Positions 1-8,896 of a stretch of 64,000 nt of DNA are shown piece by piece. This DNA is from Bacteriovoracaceae bacterium. Lineage in GTDB: Bacteria; Bdellovibrionota; Bacteriovoracia; Bacteriovoracales; Bacteriovoracaceae. The stretch spans positions 241,229 to 305,228 of the forward strand of contig CANFVK010000003.1 of NCBI GenBank assembly GCA_947450475.1, written 5' to 3'. The translations under genes were made by a program, and so were the position numbers. Position 1 is the first letter of the stretch. Each line of letters starts with the position of its first letter. The notes beneath the pieces were generated by a model, which had not been told where the DNA came from, ran no database searches, and was given only the letters and a program-made list of their open reading frames with translations.

Positions 1-101
1 CAGACCAAGGATTTTTAGGTATAGTCGGTTCTATGTTATCTGGAATATCAATGGCCAATCTGCACGTACTTTCACCACAAAATTCCGGCGGTTTAAGTTG
101 A
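1..101 (+). CDS. 3' end of an unidentified gene upstream of oleA (partial)
   Basis: A reading frame enters from the left edge and stops with TGA at 99-101. Its last 32 residues run from DQGFLGIVGS to QNSGGLS and are moderately hydrophobic. The stop overlaps the TTG start of oleA in a TTGA arrangement, which suggests that the two are translated from one message. Too little is visible to name the product; only the frame, the stop and the coupling support it. Confidence 0.5.
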   Translation, partial: DQGFLGIVGSMLSGISMANLHVLSPQNSGGLS

Positions 102-1129
102 AATTTAAAAATACCGTCATTGAATCATTTGCCTATTTTTTGCCAGAAGAAAAAATCACATCGCTGCAAATCGAACAAAAGCTAGAGCCAATATATCAAA
201 AGCTCAAATTGCATGAAGGTCGACTGGAATTAATGACAGGCATAAAAGAAAGAAGAAATTGGCCTTTAGGAACAAAGCCAAGCACAATTGCTACAGCTGC
301 GGCAGAAAAATTATTTTCTAAATCTCTTATAAAAAAAGAAGAGGTTGACCTTTTGATCCATGCTTCTGTTTGCCGAGACTTTTTAGAACCAGCAACCGCA
401 TCTGTAGTTCATGCTAATCTGTTGCTAGCAAAGCATTGCATGATTTTCGATTTATCAAATGCATGCCTTGGTGTTATAAACGCCATTGTTGTTGCTGCGA
501 ATATGATCGACAACGGTCAAATAAAAACTGCTTTAATTGTTTCAGGTGAAAACGGTACACCATTACTGGAATCAACTATCAATGAATTACTTCTCGATCA
601 TTCAATTTCTAGGCAAACAATAAAAAAATACATTGCAAATTTAACAATAGGCTCCGCTGCAACTGCCATCATGCTTACTCACGAGAATTTATGCCCCGAT
701 TCTCCAAAATTAATCGGGGGTTCAATAGAAACAGACTCCAGTGCAAATCATCTTTGCAGAGGAGATGGGAATTCAAATGAATTAATAATGCAAACAGATT
801 CTGAGGAATTGCTCAAACATGGAATTATTTTAGCGAAATCAAATTGGATAAAATTTTGTCAGGACCTTAATTGGACAAGCGATACACCAGATATTGTACT
901 TACACATCAAGTTGGTACCGCTCACGAAAAATTATCACTAGAAATAGTAAACATGTCTCACATAAAAACTTATAAGACATACCCATCCCTAGGTAATACT
1001 GGCTCAAGTGCTTTGCCTATAACATTAATGATGGCAGCAGAATCTGATCTAATTTCCAAAGGTGATAAAATTGCCTTGTTAGGAATTGGCTCCGGACTAA
1101 GCTCAATCATGCTAGGAGTTCAATGGTGA
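98..1129 (+). CDS. oleA: OleA, thiolase-fold acyl-CoA condensing enzyme for head-to-head olefin synthesis
   Basis: OleA joins two long-chain acyl-CoAs by non-decarboxylative Claisen condensation to a 2-alkyl-3-ketoacid. The 343-residue product is close to family size (about 340). The nucleophile is C123 in SNACLG. E97 in the block CRDFLEPAT sits 26 residues earlier, matching the E117/C143 spacing of Xanthomonas OleA. H270 (LTHQVG) and N300 (SLGNTGSS) are 30 apart, matching H285/N315 there. The Glu and its position separate OleA from ordinary FabH. The start is TTG, overlapping the TGA of the preceding frame. Its 3' end overlaps oleB by 7 bp (ATGGTGA). The oleBCD order downstream makes the call secure. 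Confidence 0.93.
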   Translation: MKFKNTVIESFAYFLPEEKITSLQIEQKLEPIYQKLKLHEGRLELMTGIKERRNWPLGTKPSTIATAAAEKLFSKSLIKKEEVDLLIHASVCRDFLEPATASVVHANLLLAKHCMIFDLSNACLGVINAIVVAANMIDNGQIKTALIVSGENGTPLLESTINELLLDHSISRQTIKKYIANLTIGSAATAIMLTHENLCPDSPKLIGGSIETDSSANHLCRGDGNSNELIMQTDSEELLKHGIILAKSNWIKFCQDLNWTSDTPDIVLTHQVGTAHEKLSLEIVNMSHIKTYKTYPSLGNTGSSALPITLMMAAESDLISKGDKIALLGIGSGLSSIMLGVQW

Positions 1130-1986
1130 TCATTCCTCAAGAACTTAAAACTGAATACCCTTTCACCTCGCATTTTATAAAAATTAAACTCAATCAACTT
1201 CACTATATTGATGAAGGACAAGGTGAAGTTATACTGATGTTGCACGGGAACCCAACTTGGTCATTTTTTTATCGGAACTTGGCAAAATATTTTTCAAAAA
1301 ATTTTCGTACAGTAATTCCTGATCATATGGGGTGCGGCTTATCTGATAAACCACAAGATTATAATTACACACTAGAAGCCCATGTTAATAACGTTTGTGA
1401 ACTTGTTGAAAGACTAGATCTCAAAGATATAACTTTAATCGTTCACGATTGGGGCGGAGCAATTGGATTAGGCTTTGCTACTCGATATCCTCAATTAGTA
1501 AAAAAATTGATTGTCATGAATACTGCGGCATTTAGATCAACTGAAATACCATTTAGAATAAATATTTTACGAAACAATTTAGGTGAATGGTTTATTAGAC
1601 AATTTAATGGTTTTGCGTTTCCAGCAACAATAATGGCATCAAAGAAAGGGCTAAGTTCAATTATAAAAAAAGGTTTTATACTTCCTTATCATGATTATTC
1701 ATCTCGTATTGCAACTGCAAAATTTGTACGCGATATACCATTAAAAAATACTGATCCAGCATACGAAACATTAATTGGAATAGAAAATAAACTGCATCAG
1801 CTTAAAGTTCCAGTGTTAATTCTTTGGGGAGAAAAAGATTTTTGCTTCACAATGAATTTTCAAAAAAAATGGGTTGAGTTTTTTCCAAATGCAAAAACCG
1901 TAACTTATCCAGATGCCGGCCACTATATTATCGAAGATGAATTAAATTCAGTAACTAATGAAATAGAACATTTCCTAAAGGACTAA
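1123..1986 (+). CDS. oleB: OleB, alpha/beta-hydrolase beta-lactone decarboxylase
   Basis: OleB removes CO2 from the cis-beta-lactone made by OleC, giving the internal alkene. The 287-residue protein has the haloalkane-dehalogenase-like alpha/beta-hydrolase layout: oxyanion motif HGNPTW at 41-46, nucleophile D109 in VHDWGG (Asp rather than Ser, as in OleB and dehalogenases), acid D239 in WGEKDF and base H267 in DAGHY. By sequence alone it could be called a haloalkane dehalogenase, but its place between oleA and oleC decides for OleB. It overlaps oleA by 7 bp and ends 3 bp before oleC, so translation is probably coupled. It is a free-standing OleB, not an OleBC fusion as found in some Gram-positives. 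Confidence 0.92.
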   Translation: MVIIPQELKTEYPFTSHFIKIKLNQLHYIDEGQGEVILMLHGNPTWSFFYRNLAKYFSKNFRTVIPDHMGCGLSDKPQDYNYTLEAHVNNVCELVERLDLKDITLIVHDWGGAIGLGFATRYPQLVKKLIVMNTAAFRSTEIPFRINILRNNLGEWFIRQFNGFAFPATIMASKKGLSSIIKKGFILPYHDYSSRIATAKFVRDIPLKNTDPAYETLIGIENKLHQLKVPVLILWGEKDFCFTMNFQKKWVEFFPNAKTVTYPDAGHYIIEDELNSVTNEIEHFLKD

Positions 1987-1989
1987 TTT

Positions 1990-3636
1990 GTGAATATAGC
2001 TTTTCGATTAAATGAGTTTGCTTCAATTCAGCCAGATAAAAAAGCGATAGTGCATCCAATTTACAATAAGAAAGTTGACCAATATCATTATCAATCTCTT
2101 AGCTTTAAAGAGTTGGATATTCTATCAAATAAATTTGCACAAAGCTTAGTAAACTTAGGACTCTCTAAGGGAGATAAGGCCCTCATCTTTTTAAGACCTA
2201 GCCTAGACTATTCAGCTCTAATTTTTGCTCTCTTCAAAGTAGGAATCATTCCTGTTTTTCTAGATCCAGGTATGGGCAAAAAAAATCTTCTAAAATGCAT
2301 TAAGGATACTGCGCCCAAAGCTTTAATTGCAGAATCTGAAGTTCATTATTTAAAGTTCCTGCATCCAATTATTTTTAAGACAGTTAAGTTTAATGTGACA
2401 ACTGGTCAATTAATTTTTGGAAAAATGACAAGTTTTAAAAAAATGAAGCAGGAAAAAATTCAAATTTTTAAAGCAGAAAATATGAATCCAGATGATACTG
2501 CTGCTATTTTATTTACATCTGGAGGGACAGGTACTCCAAAAGGAGTTGTTTACACTCAAGAACTTTTCAATCAGCAGACCATTATGCTAAAAAATTTATT
2601 TAATTTAAATGAATTCGAAATTGATCTGCCAGGATTTCCCCTATTTTCACTTTTTACTATTTCAATGGGAATGACTAGTTGTATTCCAGATATGGATCCA
2701 TCAAAGCCAGGATTATGTGATCCGAGCAAACTTTATAAAAACATAAGGGACCAAAAACCAACGTTCGTTGCAGGATCGCCAGCGATTTGGGAGAGAGTTG
2801 CGGATTATTGTATTGAGAATTCGCTAACTCTGCCATCAATTAAATATGTAGTTATGTTTGGAGCTCCTGTTTCAACCAAGATTCATAGAAAATTTAAAAA
2901 TATTCTGCCTAATGGAACAACTTATACTCCCTATGGTGCAACAGAAGCTTTACCAATTAGTAATATTTCAGGGGAATATATTTTAAAAAATACAGCTCAA
3001 CTTAGCGAAGAAGGTCGTGGAACATGCATTGGCAATCCAGTTGAAGGTGTAGAAATTAAAATCATAAAAGTAAAAGAACAATCAATCGAGTACTTTGATG
3101 AAAACTTGGAATTGAAGGCTTACGAAATTGGAGAAATAATTGTAAAGGGAAAAATTGTATCCGGCCAATATATGAGTCTCCCTGAAAAAACAAAAGAATC
3201 AAAAATATATGAAGAATCAGGCGCATTCTGGCATCGCATGGGTGATCTGGGATATTTAGATAAAGAAGGGTTGCTATGGTTTTGTGGTAGAAAATCTCAT
3301 CTAGTAGTTACTAGAAATCAGCAATTATATCCAATATCCTGCGAAGCCATTTTCAACAACCATCCAGCTGTCAAGCGATCGGCACTTGTCGGCATTGGAC
3401 CAAAAGGAGATCAAACACCAGTTATTGTGATTGAAAGAAAAGATCAATTATATTTATCAGGGAAATCACGATCAATATTTGAAAGTGAATTATTTTCTTT
3501 AGCGAGAAAATTTCCACATACCCAAAGCATTAACAAGATATACCTAAGCAAATCCTTACCTGTCGACATAAGGCACAATATAAAAATTGATCGCCTAAAA
3601 TTAAAAGAAGAAATAGAGAACAATGAAATTAATTAA
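1990..3636 (+). CDS. oleC: OleC, ATP-dependent beta-lactone synthetase
   Basis: OleC belongs to the adenylate-forming superfamily and closes the 2-alkyl-3-hydroxyacid to a beta-lactone. The 548-residue protein shows the Ser/Thr/Gly-rich P-loop LFTSGGTGTPKG at about 174-185, a YGATEA core motif near 315 and the hinge-region block GDLGYLD followed by FCGRKSH. The GTG start lies 3 bp after the oleB stop. The 3' end overlaps oleD by 14 bp. Alone it would be annotated as a fatty-acyl-CoA or AMP-dependent synthetase; the operon identifies the substrate. Confidence 0.92.
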   Translation: MNIAFRLNEFASIQPDKKAIVHPIYNKKVDQYHYQSLSFKELDILSNKFAQSLVNLGLSKGDKALIFLRPSLDYSALIFALFKVGIIPVFLDPGMGKKNLLKCIKDTAPKALIAESEVHYLKFLHPIIFKTVKFNVTTGQLIFGKMTSFKKMKQEKIQIFKAENMNPDDTAAILFTSGGTGTPKGVVYTQELFNQQTIMLKNLFNLNEFEIDLPGFPLFSLFTISMGMTSCIPDMDPSKPGLCDPSKLYKNIRDQKPTFVAGSPAIWERVADYCIENSLTLPSIKYVVMFGAPVSTKIHRKFKNILPNGTTYTPYGATEALPISNISGEYILKNTAQLSEEGRGTCIGNPVEGVEIKIIKVKEQSIEYFDENLELKAYEIGEIIVKGKIVSGQYMSLPEKTKESKIYEESGAFWHRMGDLGYLDKEGLLWFCGRKSHLVVTRNQQLYPISCEAIFNNHPAVKRSALVGIGPKGDQTPVIVIERKDQLYLSGKSRSIFESELFSLARKFPHTQSINKIYLSKSLPVDIRHNIKIDRLKLKEEIENNEIN

Positions 3637-4624
3637 AGTATTAATAACAGGAGGCAATGGTTTTTTAGGTAGATATATTATCGAAGAATTGCGTAAAAAT
3701 AATCGATACGAAATATATAGTTTTTCCAGAAAAACCTCAATCGATTTAAATAAACTTGGGATTAACCAAATAAATGGAGACCTCAGAAATCAAATTGATG
3801 TAGAAAATGCTGTAATGGGTATGGATGCGGTTATACATTCAGCATCACTTGTCGGGATGTGGGGAAAGTATAACGATTTCTATGAAGTTAATGTTTTGGG
3901 AACTCAAAATCTTATAAATTCGATGAAGAGACAAAATGTAACCAAACTAGTTTACACTAGCACTCCCAGTGTCGCTTTTGGTAACAAAAGTTTAATCGGC
4001 GTTGATGAAAAAACGCCATACCCAAAAAAATACTTATCATTTTATGCTAAAACAAAATCAATGGCCGAACAAAAAGTACTTATGGCAAATGATGAACATT
4101 TCCACACAACTGCACTTAGGCCACATTTAATATTTGGGCCTGGTGATTTAAACTTAATTCCACGATTAATTGAAAGCCATAAAAAAGGACGATTAAAAAT
4201 TATCGGGGATGGTAAGAATTTAGTTGATGTTACCTTTGTAGAAAATGCCGCAAGAGCACATGTCATGGCTTTAGAGAAATTAGAATTAGGCAGTCCCATC
4301 TGTGGAAAAGCATATTTCTTAGGTCAAGGTCCTGTTAATCTGTGGGATTTTACAAATTCAATTCTAATAAAATCTGGTATGAAACCAATAAATAAAAAAA
4401 TAGCACTCTGGAAAGCTTACATCTTAGGATTTCTTGTTGAAATTTTTTTAAAAACTTTTCGCTTATATAACATTCATCCTCCGATGACTCGATTTATAGC
4501 ACTTCAGTTGGGTACGACACATTATTTCAATCACTATAATTTAGAAAATGATTTGGGATTCACGCCTGAAATTTCAATAGAAGAAGGATTAAAAAGACTT
4601 TTCGAAAAAACTATTGATCAATAA
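3623..4624 (+). CDS. oleD: OleD, NADPH-dependent 2-alkyl-3-ketoacid reductase
   Basis: OleD reduces the OleA product to the 2-alkyl-3-hydroxyacid that OleC cyclises. It is an extended short-chain dehydrogenase of 333 residues: Rossmann loop TGGNGFLGRY at 9-18, Ser in the YTSTPS block near 112-116, and catalytic Y141 and K145 in YAKTK. The ATG lies inside the end of oleC (14 bp overlap). The last 14 bp overlap the end of the convergent gene, and the overlap is built on the palindrome TATTGATCAATA (4612-4623). It is the last gene of the operon; no separate terminator is visible. Confidence 0.92.
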   Translation: MKLIKVLITGGNGFLGRYIIEELRKNNRYEIYSFSRKTSIDLNKLGINQINGDLRNQIDVENAVMGMDAVIHSASLVGMWGKYNDFYEVNVLGTQNLINSMKRQNVTKLVYTSTPSVAFGNKSLIGVDEKTPYPKKYLSFYAKTKSMAEQKVLMANDEHFHTTALRPHLIFGPGDLNLIPRLIESHKKGRLKIIGDGKNLVDVTFVENAARAHVMALEKLELGSPICGKAYFLGQGPVNLWDFTNSILIKSGMKPINKKIALWKAYILGFLVEIFLKTFRLYNIHPPMTRFIALQLGTTHYFNHYNLENDLGFTPEISIEEGLKRLFEKTIDQ

Positions 4625-6710
4625 CTACTGATGATGGCGCTCTTAAATTCTCATTTCTCATATAACCATCAACTACTCCAAGCCCTTTAAAATCTCCTTC
4701 GTGAAATGAAATATCAAAATTAAAATTATTGGACGTTAAAGCTGTGAAATTTCCAAAGAAAAAAACATTAGATATTCCAAAAAGATTATAATAATGAACT
4801 TTGCTTGAAACATTGCTGGATAAGTTATTGGCAAAGTTTTTCAAACTCCAAAGAGGAATAGCCTGGAATTTATCAGGATCTTTTCTTGAAACTTCTGATA
4901 AACAATTTTTTATAAATGCTCTTTTTTTCGCTGAAGAGAAAAAAAATCTAAAACTTTTCGATTCACAATCTTTAATATTTTGTGAGGTAATTTTGTCATG
5001 AGTTAAATCTATTCTATAATTAAAATAATCATTCTGAAGTGAGTTTTTGCAATGATCAAATAAATTCCTAAAATTAACAAACCCCGTTTTGGGATACTCA
5101 TCGCAAATACTACCAATTTGATCAAAGACATTGGTGAGCGATAATGCGTTTAAATAGCTGATGCCTTCAGCATTGACTTGATATCGACCAGAAATATGAT
5201 AAGGAGCTTTCAATTCATCGTTTTCTACCATCTTGATGACTAGCGGATCAACAGCGGAGAAGCGCTCCAGCAAATAAATCGCTTTATCTCGATATTTTTT
5301 ACCAAAAAAGCCACTAGACTTTTTTGTCATATATTCAGCAGAAAAAGTAAGCGACAACATCTGCTCAGTTTTTCCTAAAAGCAAATTCTCCTTTATATCT
5401 AGCAAGTTTTTTTCACTATCGTATTCCAGTGTCACCCTATTTGTATCACTTGCCAAAGATGCCACACTTGGATCAGTGTTTGTTATAGCGTAAATAACAC
5501 TTGCGAAAATTTTAGAAGCAACATCTTCTGTATATTTTATTTTTTCAAAATAGTGTCTGAAGAAATTTTTCACTTTTCCGTCGGAAGTAATTTGAATTTG
5601 TTGAGTCTTAGCAACTTTTGTTCCACCCAAAAGAAAAAAATTATACTTGTGAGAAATAGCTTGTGCCAACTTCTTTTCCTCTGAAATGAGAAATGGTGAA
5701 AGGATCAAAAGATTTGCATCTTTGTTAGTTAATATATTTTTAACTTCTTTTGCAATAGGTGAACCAGCATTCATTTCCAATAAATCAAGCTGAGATAGAT
5801 TCAAATATATTTTATAGCTTTGACTTAACTCGAATGAAAAATCATATGACAAAAGAGTCAACTTTAGTATTTTTAAAAATTCTGCTTGAATCCCCACATT
5901 GAAAGCAGCTGATGAAGTACTTGATTTTTCTGAGGAAAAATGTATATCGCTACCTTCATCAGTTAAGTGTGGAAAAGAAATAACTTCTATTCTTGAAATT
6001 TTTTCAAATTTAGCAAGAGCGCCGGCCTTAGCAAATATACCTGGATAGAGAGGAGCAGAGACTAACCCTCCAGCTTTTATAGAAATGGAGTCTTCTTTAA
6101 AAACCATTTCATTTTTTTCTAAATGAGAAATATTGAAAACATTCATTGAAGCAAAGGGGAAAAACAGTTTTTCAAAATGAGTTGTTAAACCTTCTTCGTA
6201 GTTAGCAGCGTAGTGTACCCAGGTAAATGTTCGCTTATACACAATGCCTGCAAAAGCAGCTAAATTAATTTCACTAATATCAATAATTTTTTGATTTTTC
6301 AGATTTGAAAGAAGTTTAGATGCATCAATAAAAAGTGTACAAGTATCTGTAACAATCCATCGCTTATCATCAAAAAGATCTGGAGCTAAGTTTCTATCAA
6401 CGCTTAATGAAAAATCAATAAAGGGTCTTTGATAAGAAAATCCAATACTATTTAATCCACCACTTAAGCTAAAATCTCGATTTCCAAGGACTTTTTTAGC
6501 TTCTCGTAAACCAATTTGTTGATATTGAGAATTCATCTCTTCAAGTATCTTTTGATATATATCACTTTGACCTAGTCCTTGAGGAGCAATTACATCGATG
6601 AGTTCACTTTTTAGTAAAAAATTAGATGAAGACGCATTGGTACTAAAACCAAAAATAAAAAAAAGCAAAATTATTTGAATATGAATAAGTTTCATTTTAA
6701 ATTTTATCAT
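4611..6710 (-). CDS. large exported protein of unknown function, 699 residues
   Basis: No family is recognised. The N-terminus has a basic stretch, a hydrophobic core (about residues 10-24) and small residues near 25-29, as in a signal peptide, so the product is probably periplasmic or surface exposed. The rest is a soluble mix of predicted strand and helix with a few Cys near the C-terminus. Two ATGs are possible: at 6710, or five codons on at 6695. Neither has a clear Shine-Dalgarno sequence, and a TATAAA box at 6722-6727 favours the inner one. It faces oleD tail to tail with a 14 bp overlap and is divergent from the gene at 6853. Function is unknown. Confidence 0.7.
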   Translation of the reverse strand: MIKFKMKLIHIQIILLFFIFGFSTNASSSNFLLKSELIDVIAPQGLGQSDIYQKILEEMNSQYQQIGLREAKKVLGNRDFSLSGGLNSIGFSYQRPFIDFSLSVDRNLAPDLFDDKRWIVTDTCTLFIDASKLLSNLKNQKIIDISEINLAAFAGIVYKRTFTWVHYAANYEEGLTTHFEKLFFPFASMNVFNISHLEKNEMVFKEDSISIKAGGLVSAPLYPGIFAKAGALAKFEKISRIEVISFPHLTDEGSDIHFSSEKSSTSSAAFNVGIQAEFLKILKLTLLSYDFSFELSQSYKIYLNLSQLDLLEMNAGSPIAKEVKNILTNKDANLLILSPFLISEEKKLAQAISHKYNFFLLGGTKVAKTQQIQITSDGKVKNFFRHYFEKIKYTEDVASKIFASVIYAITNTDPSVASLASDTNRVTLEYDSEKNLLDIKENLLLGKTEQMLSLTFSAEYMTKKSSGFFGKKYRDKAIYLLERFSAVDPLVIKMVENDELKAPYHISGRYQVNAEGISYLNALSLTNVFDQIGSICDEYPKTGFVNFRNLFDHCKNSLQNDYFNYRIDLTHDKITSQNIKDCESKSFRFFFSSAKKRAFIKNCLSEVSRKDPDKFQAIPLWSLKNFANNLSSNVSSKVHYYNLFGISNVFFFGNFTALTSNNFNFDISFHEGDFKGLGVVDGYMRNENLRAPSSVVIDQ

Positions 6711-6836
6711 TTGAATGCCATTTTATAAGTACTTGTCGGTTCAGCTCAGAGAAATCTTGATCTTTTTAGTTTTAACAAGTTGACTCACAAAAATTTGTAA
6801 TAAAGTGCCATAAATATTTCTCATGGCTTGCTAACC

Positions 6837-6845
6837 TGCTAGAAT
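6837..6845 (+). promoter_or_regulatory. candidate extended -10 box (TGCTAGAAT)
   Basis: TGC followed by TAGAAT fits an extended -10 element. It ends 8 bp before the ATG at 6853, and no Shine-Dalgarno sequence lies between. If used, transcription would start at or next to the start codon. There is no good -35 at the standard distance. Confidence 0.3.
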
Positions 6846-6852
6846 AGTTTAA

Positions 6853-7674
6853 ATGAAAGGCAACCAGTTTATTATTATTATCTTTTCACTTTTACTTTTG
6901 ACCTTAAGTAGTGGACTGCTATTTTATAAAAATTTATTTGCAATTGAGACTAATCAGCGAACCGGAAGAATGGATATAGATGAACTTCATTCAATTGATT
7001 TGAAAATAAATTCTACAATATCCATGCTTAGAAAAAACTTAAATGCCGATAGTTCCATTCTCGAGGATCAAATTGCCAGAGTGAAAGAATTACTAAACAT
7101 TCTGGGTGATCTCAATAAGAGCAATGAGGATTTAAATAAAGCAATCATTAACATAAAGACGTATTTTGATAAAAAAATGGGTCAAATCTCAATATTTAAT
7201 CATGCTTTGCAGGAATTAAAAGTTTCTACTCAAGCTTTAAACCCAACCTACTTTGAACTTGAAAAAAACAAGGTTAAATTTTCGCTTGATAAAAGAGATT
7301 TTTATCGAGAGTGCGTCGTTGATGCGCTTATGTACTTATCTTTTTCAAGTAATTTTTATGAAAATAAGTTAGTTGAGGATAGAAAAATTCTTGGTCAAAT
7401 TTTAAATTATTCATCAAAGCCAAATCCTATTATTTTAAAATTTGCAAATCACATTGATGTTATTTTAAAAAGAACCAAAGAAATAGATTCGATCAGCGAT
7501 ACCTTTAATAAAGATAATTCGATCAGTGAAGACATTAACCTCATCAATCGACTTTACAACGAATCAATTGATGCAAAATCACAAAGTGGCGAAAATTTTT
7601 TGATAATGGTATTTTCAGCAATCTTTATTTATTTAATTGCCATTTTCATTGTAATCTTTAAAAAAATGACTTAA
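6853..7674 (+). CDS. two-TM membrane protein with a helical extracytoplasmic domain, unknown function
   Basis: The 273-residue protein has one membrane segment near residues 6-25 and another near 249-270, with about 220 mostly helical, charged residues between them. This layout is like the sensing half of chemoreceptors or sensor kinases, but no HAMP or signalling domain follows: the protein ends directly after the second membrane segment. No family is recognised. The ATG lacks a Shine-Dalgarno sequence. The TAA overlaps the TAA of the convergent fabI by 4 bp (TTAA). It could be a truncated sensor or a structural envelope protein. Confidence 0.65.
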   Translation: MKGNQFIIIIFSLLLLTLSSGLLFYKNLFAIETNQRTGRMDIDELHSIDLKINSTISMLRKNLNADSSILEDQIARVKELLNILGDLNKSNEDLNKAIINIKTYFDKKMGQISIFNHALQELKVSTQALNPTYFELEKNKVKFSLDKRDFYRECVVDALMYLSFSSNFYENKLVEDRKILGQILNYSSKPNPIILKFANHIDVILKRTKEIDSISDTFNKDNSISEDINLINRLYNESIDAKSQSGENFLIMVFSAIFIYLIAIFIVIFKKMT

Positions 7675-8468
7675 GAATTTTTTGAATAATTTTCTACAAC
7701 TTTTTCATCAAAATAATTTACACTCATTCCAGCATCAACCAGCACCCCCGTGCCATTTATTCCTTTTGAAGCCGAACTTAATAAAAAAACCACGGCGTTT
7801 GCAACTTCTTCTGTTTTCAAGGCTTCTTTCCTCAAACACAATTGCTCAGCATAAAGATAATTTTCAATATATCCTGGAATTCCAGCAGAAGCTGATGTTT
7901 TTAAAGGGCCCGAGCAGACAGCATTAAAACGAACTCGTGAAAAAGTTGAAAATGATTTTGCTAAAAAAGCAACGCTTGAATCAAGGGAAGCTTTGATAGG
8001 TCCCATATATCCATAGTTGGTCGCTTTAGTATTAGAAATTGAAATAGTGACAACGGAAGCGTCAGATACCAGAGAATTTTTTAGAGAATGCGAAAGTGAA
8101 ACAAGAGAAAAACAGGAAATATTAGTTGCTTGAAGGTAGTCTTTAAGCTTGGTTTCATGGAAAGGCTTTATACCTTCAGAATAGTTAGCAAATGCTATTG
8201 AATGAAGCATTCCATCCAATCTAATTTGCAAATCGATTAGAAGCTTTCCAAAATCATCAATCGCACTTTCAAGTTCAACATCTAAAATGAAAACCAATCT
8301 ATCGGGAAAAAGTTTAACAACTTTGTCTTTATTATCCTGATTTTGAACTGTGAATATGACATCGGCCCCATTTTCAATTAATATTTTTGCGCAAAAATAG
8401 GCAACGGATTTTTTATTAGCTACACCAGTTATTAAAAATTTTTTGTTTTCTAGATTTAAAAAACTCAT
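7671..8468 (-). CDS. fabI: FabI-type enoyl-[acyl-carrier-protein] reductase (NADH)
   Basis: This enzyme performs the last reduction of the fatty-acid elongation cycle. It is a divergent SDR with the FabI nucleotide motif TGVANKKSVAY near the N-terminus and the Y-x6-K pair in NYGYMGPIK (Y152 and K159 from the chosen start). The chosen ATG at 8468 follows the fabZ stop by 1 bp (TAAGATG) and gives MSFLNLENKK, which aligns with the usual FabI start; a TTG at 8483 would add five residues and overlap fabZ. It is the last gene of a fabG-fabZ-fabI operon. The stop overlaps that of the convergent gene by 4 bp. Confidence 0.88.
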   Translation of the reverse strand: MSFLNLENKKFLITGVANKKSVAYFCAKILIENGADVIFTVQNQDNKDKVVKLFPDRLVFILDVELESAIDDFGKLLIDLQIRLDGMLHSIAFANYSEGIKPFHETKLKDYLQATNISCFSLVSLSHSLKNSLVSDASVVTISISNTKATNYGYMGPIKASLDSSVAFLAKSFSTFSRVRFNAVCSGPLKTSASAGIPGYIENYLYAEQLCLRKEALKTEEVANAVVFLLSSASKGINGTGVLVDAGMSVNYFDEKVVENYSKNS

Positions 8469-8469
8469 C

Positions 8470-8877
8470 TTAAACACTCGCAACTGTAAATTCTAAAACT
8501 AGAATAGTTTTACCTAAAACTTTTGTAGTTCCTTTCATATAATGAGCATTAGAAAGTGATTCCACAAGTTCAACCTCCATCAATAATTCATCCCCAGGGC
8601 GAACCATTGATTTAAATTTTGCATTTTGAACTCTAGTAACAACTCCAAGACCAGAGTCTTTTATTCCTGACATGAGAGCAGCACCTGACTGAAAGAGCGC
8701 TTCTTGCAAAAGGACACCAGGCATTATTGGGTTACCTGGAAAATGACCTTTAAAGAAATCTTCATGACCCGAAAGTTTTAAAGAAGTTTTAATCCATTTA
8801 TCAGACCGATCAACAATTTTATCAACAAATAAAAATGGAGGTCTTTGTGGAATGAGATCAGTAATTTCTTGATTCAT
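8470..8877 (-). CDS. fabZ: FabZ-type 3-hydroxyacyl-ACP dehydratase
   Basis: This is a hot-dog fold dehydratase of 135 residues, close to the family's usual 140-150. The signature GHFPGNPIMPGVLLQEA contains the catalytic H45 and E59. It dehydrates 3-hydroxyacyl-ACP to trans-2-enoyl-ACP, between the steps of FabG and FabI, whose genes flank it on the same strand at 19 bp and 1 bp. FabA is excluded by length and by the lack of the longer FabA N-terminus. Confidence 0.88.
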   Translation of the reverse strand: MNQEITDLIPQRPPFLFVDKIVDRSDKWIKTSLKLSGHEDFFKGHFPGNPIMPGVLLQEALFQSGAALMSGIKDSGLGVVTRVQNAKFKSMVRPGDELLMEVELVESLSNAHYMKGTTKVLGKTILVLEFTVASV

Positions 8878-8896
8878 TATTTATCCTAACAATTTT

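Noticed and set aside
1123..1986. Haloalkane dehalogenase
   Set aside because: The Asp nucleophile and fold fit, but its overlap with oleA and the oleC/oleD genes behind it identify OleB.
7671..8483. Longer fabI starting at TTG 8483
   Set aside because: The TTG has no ribosome site and would add five residues absent from the usual FabI start; the ATG at 8468 directly follows the fabZ stop.
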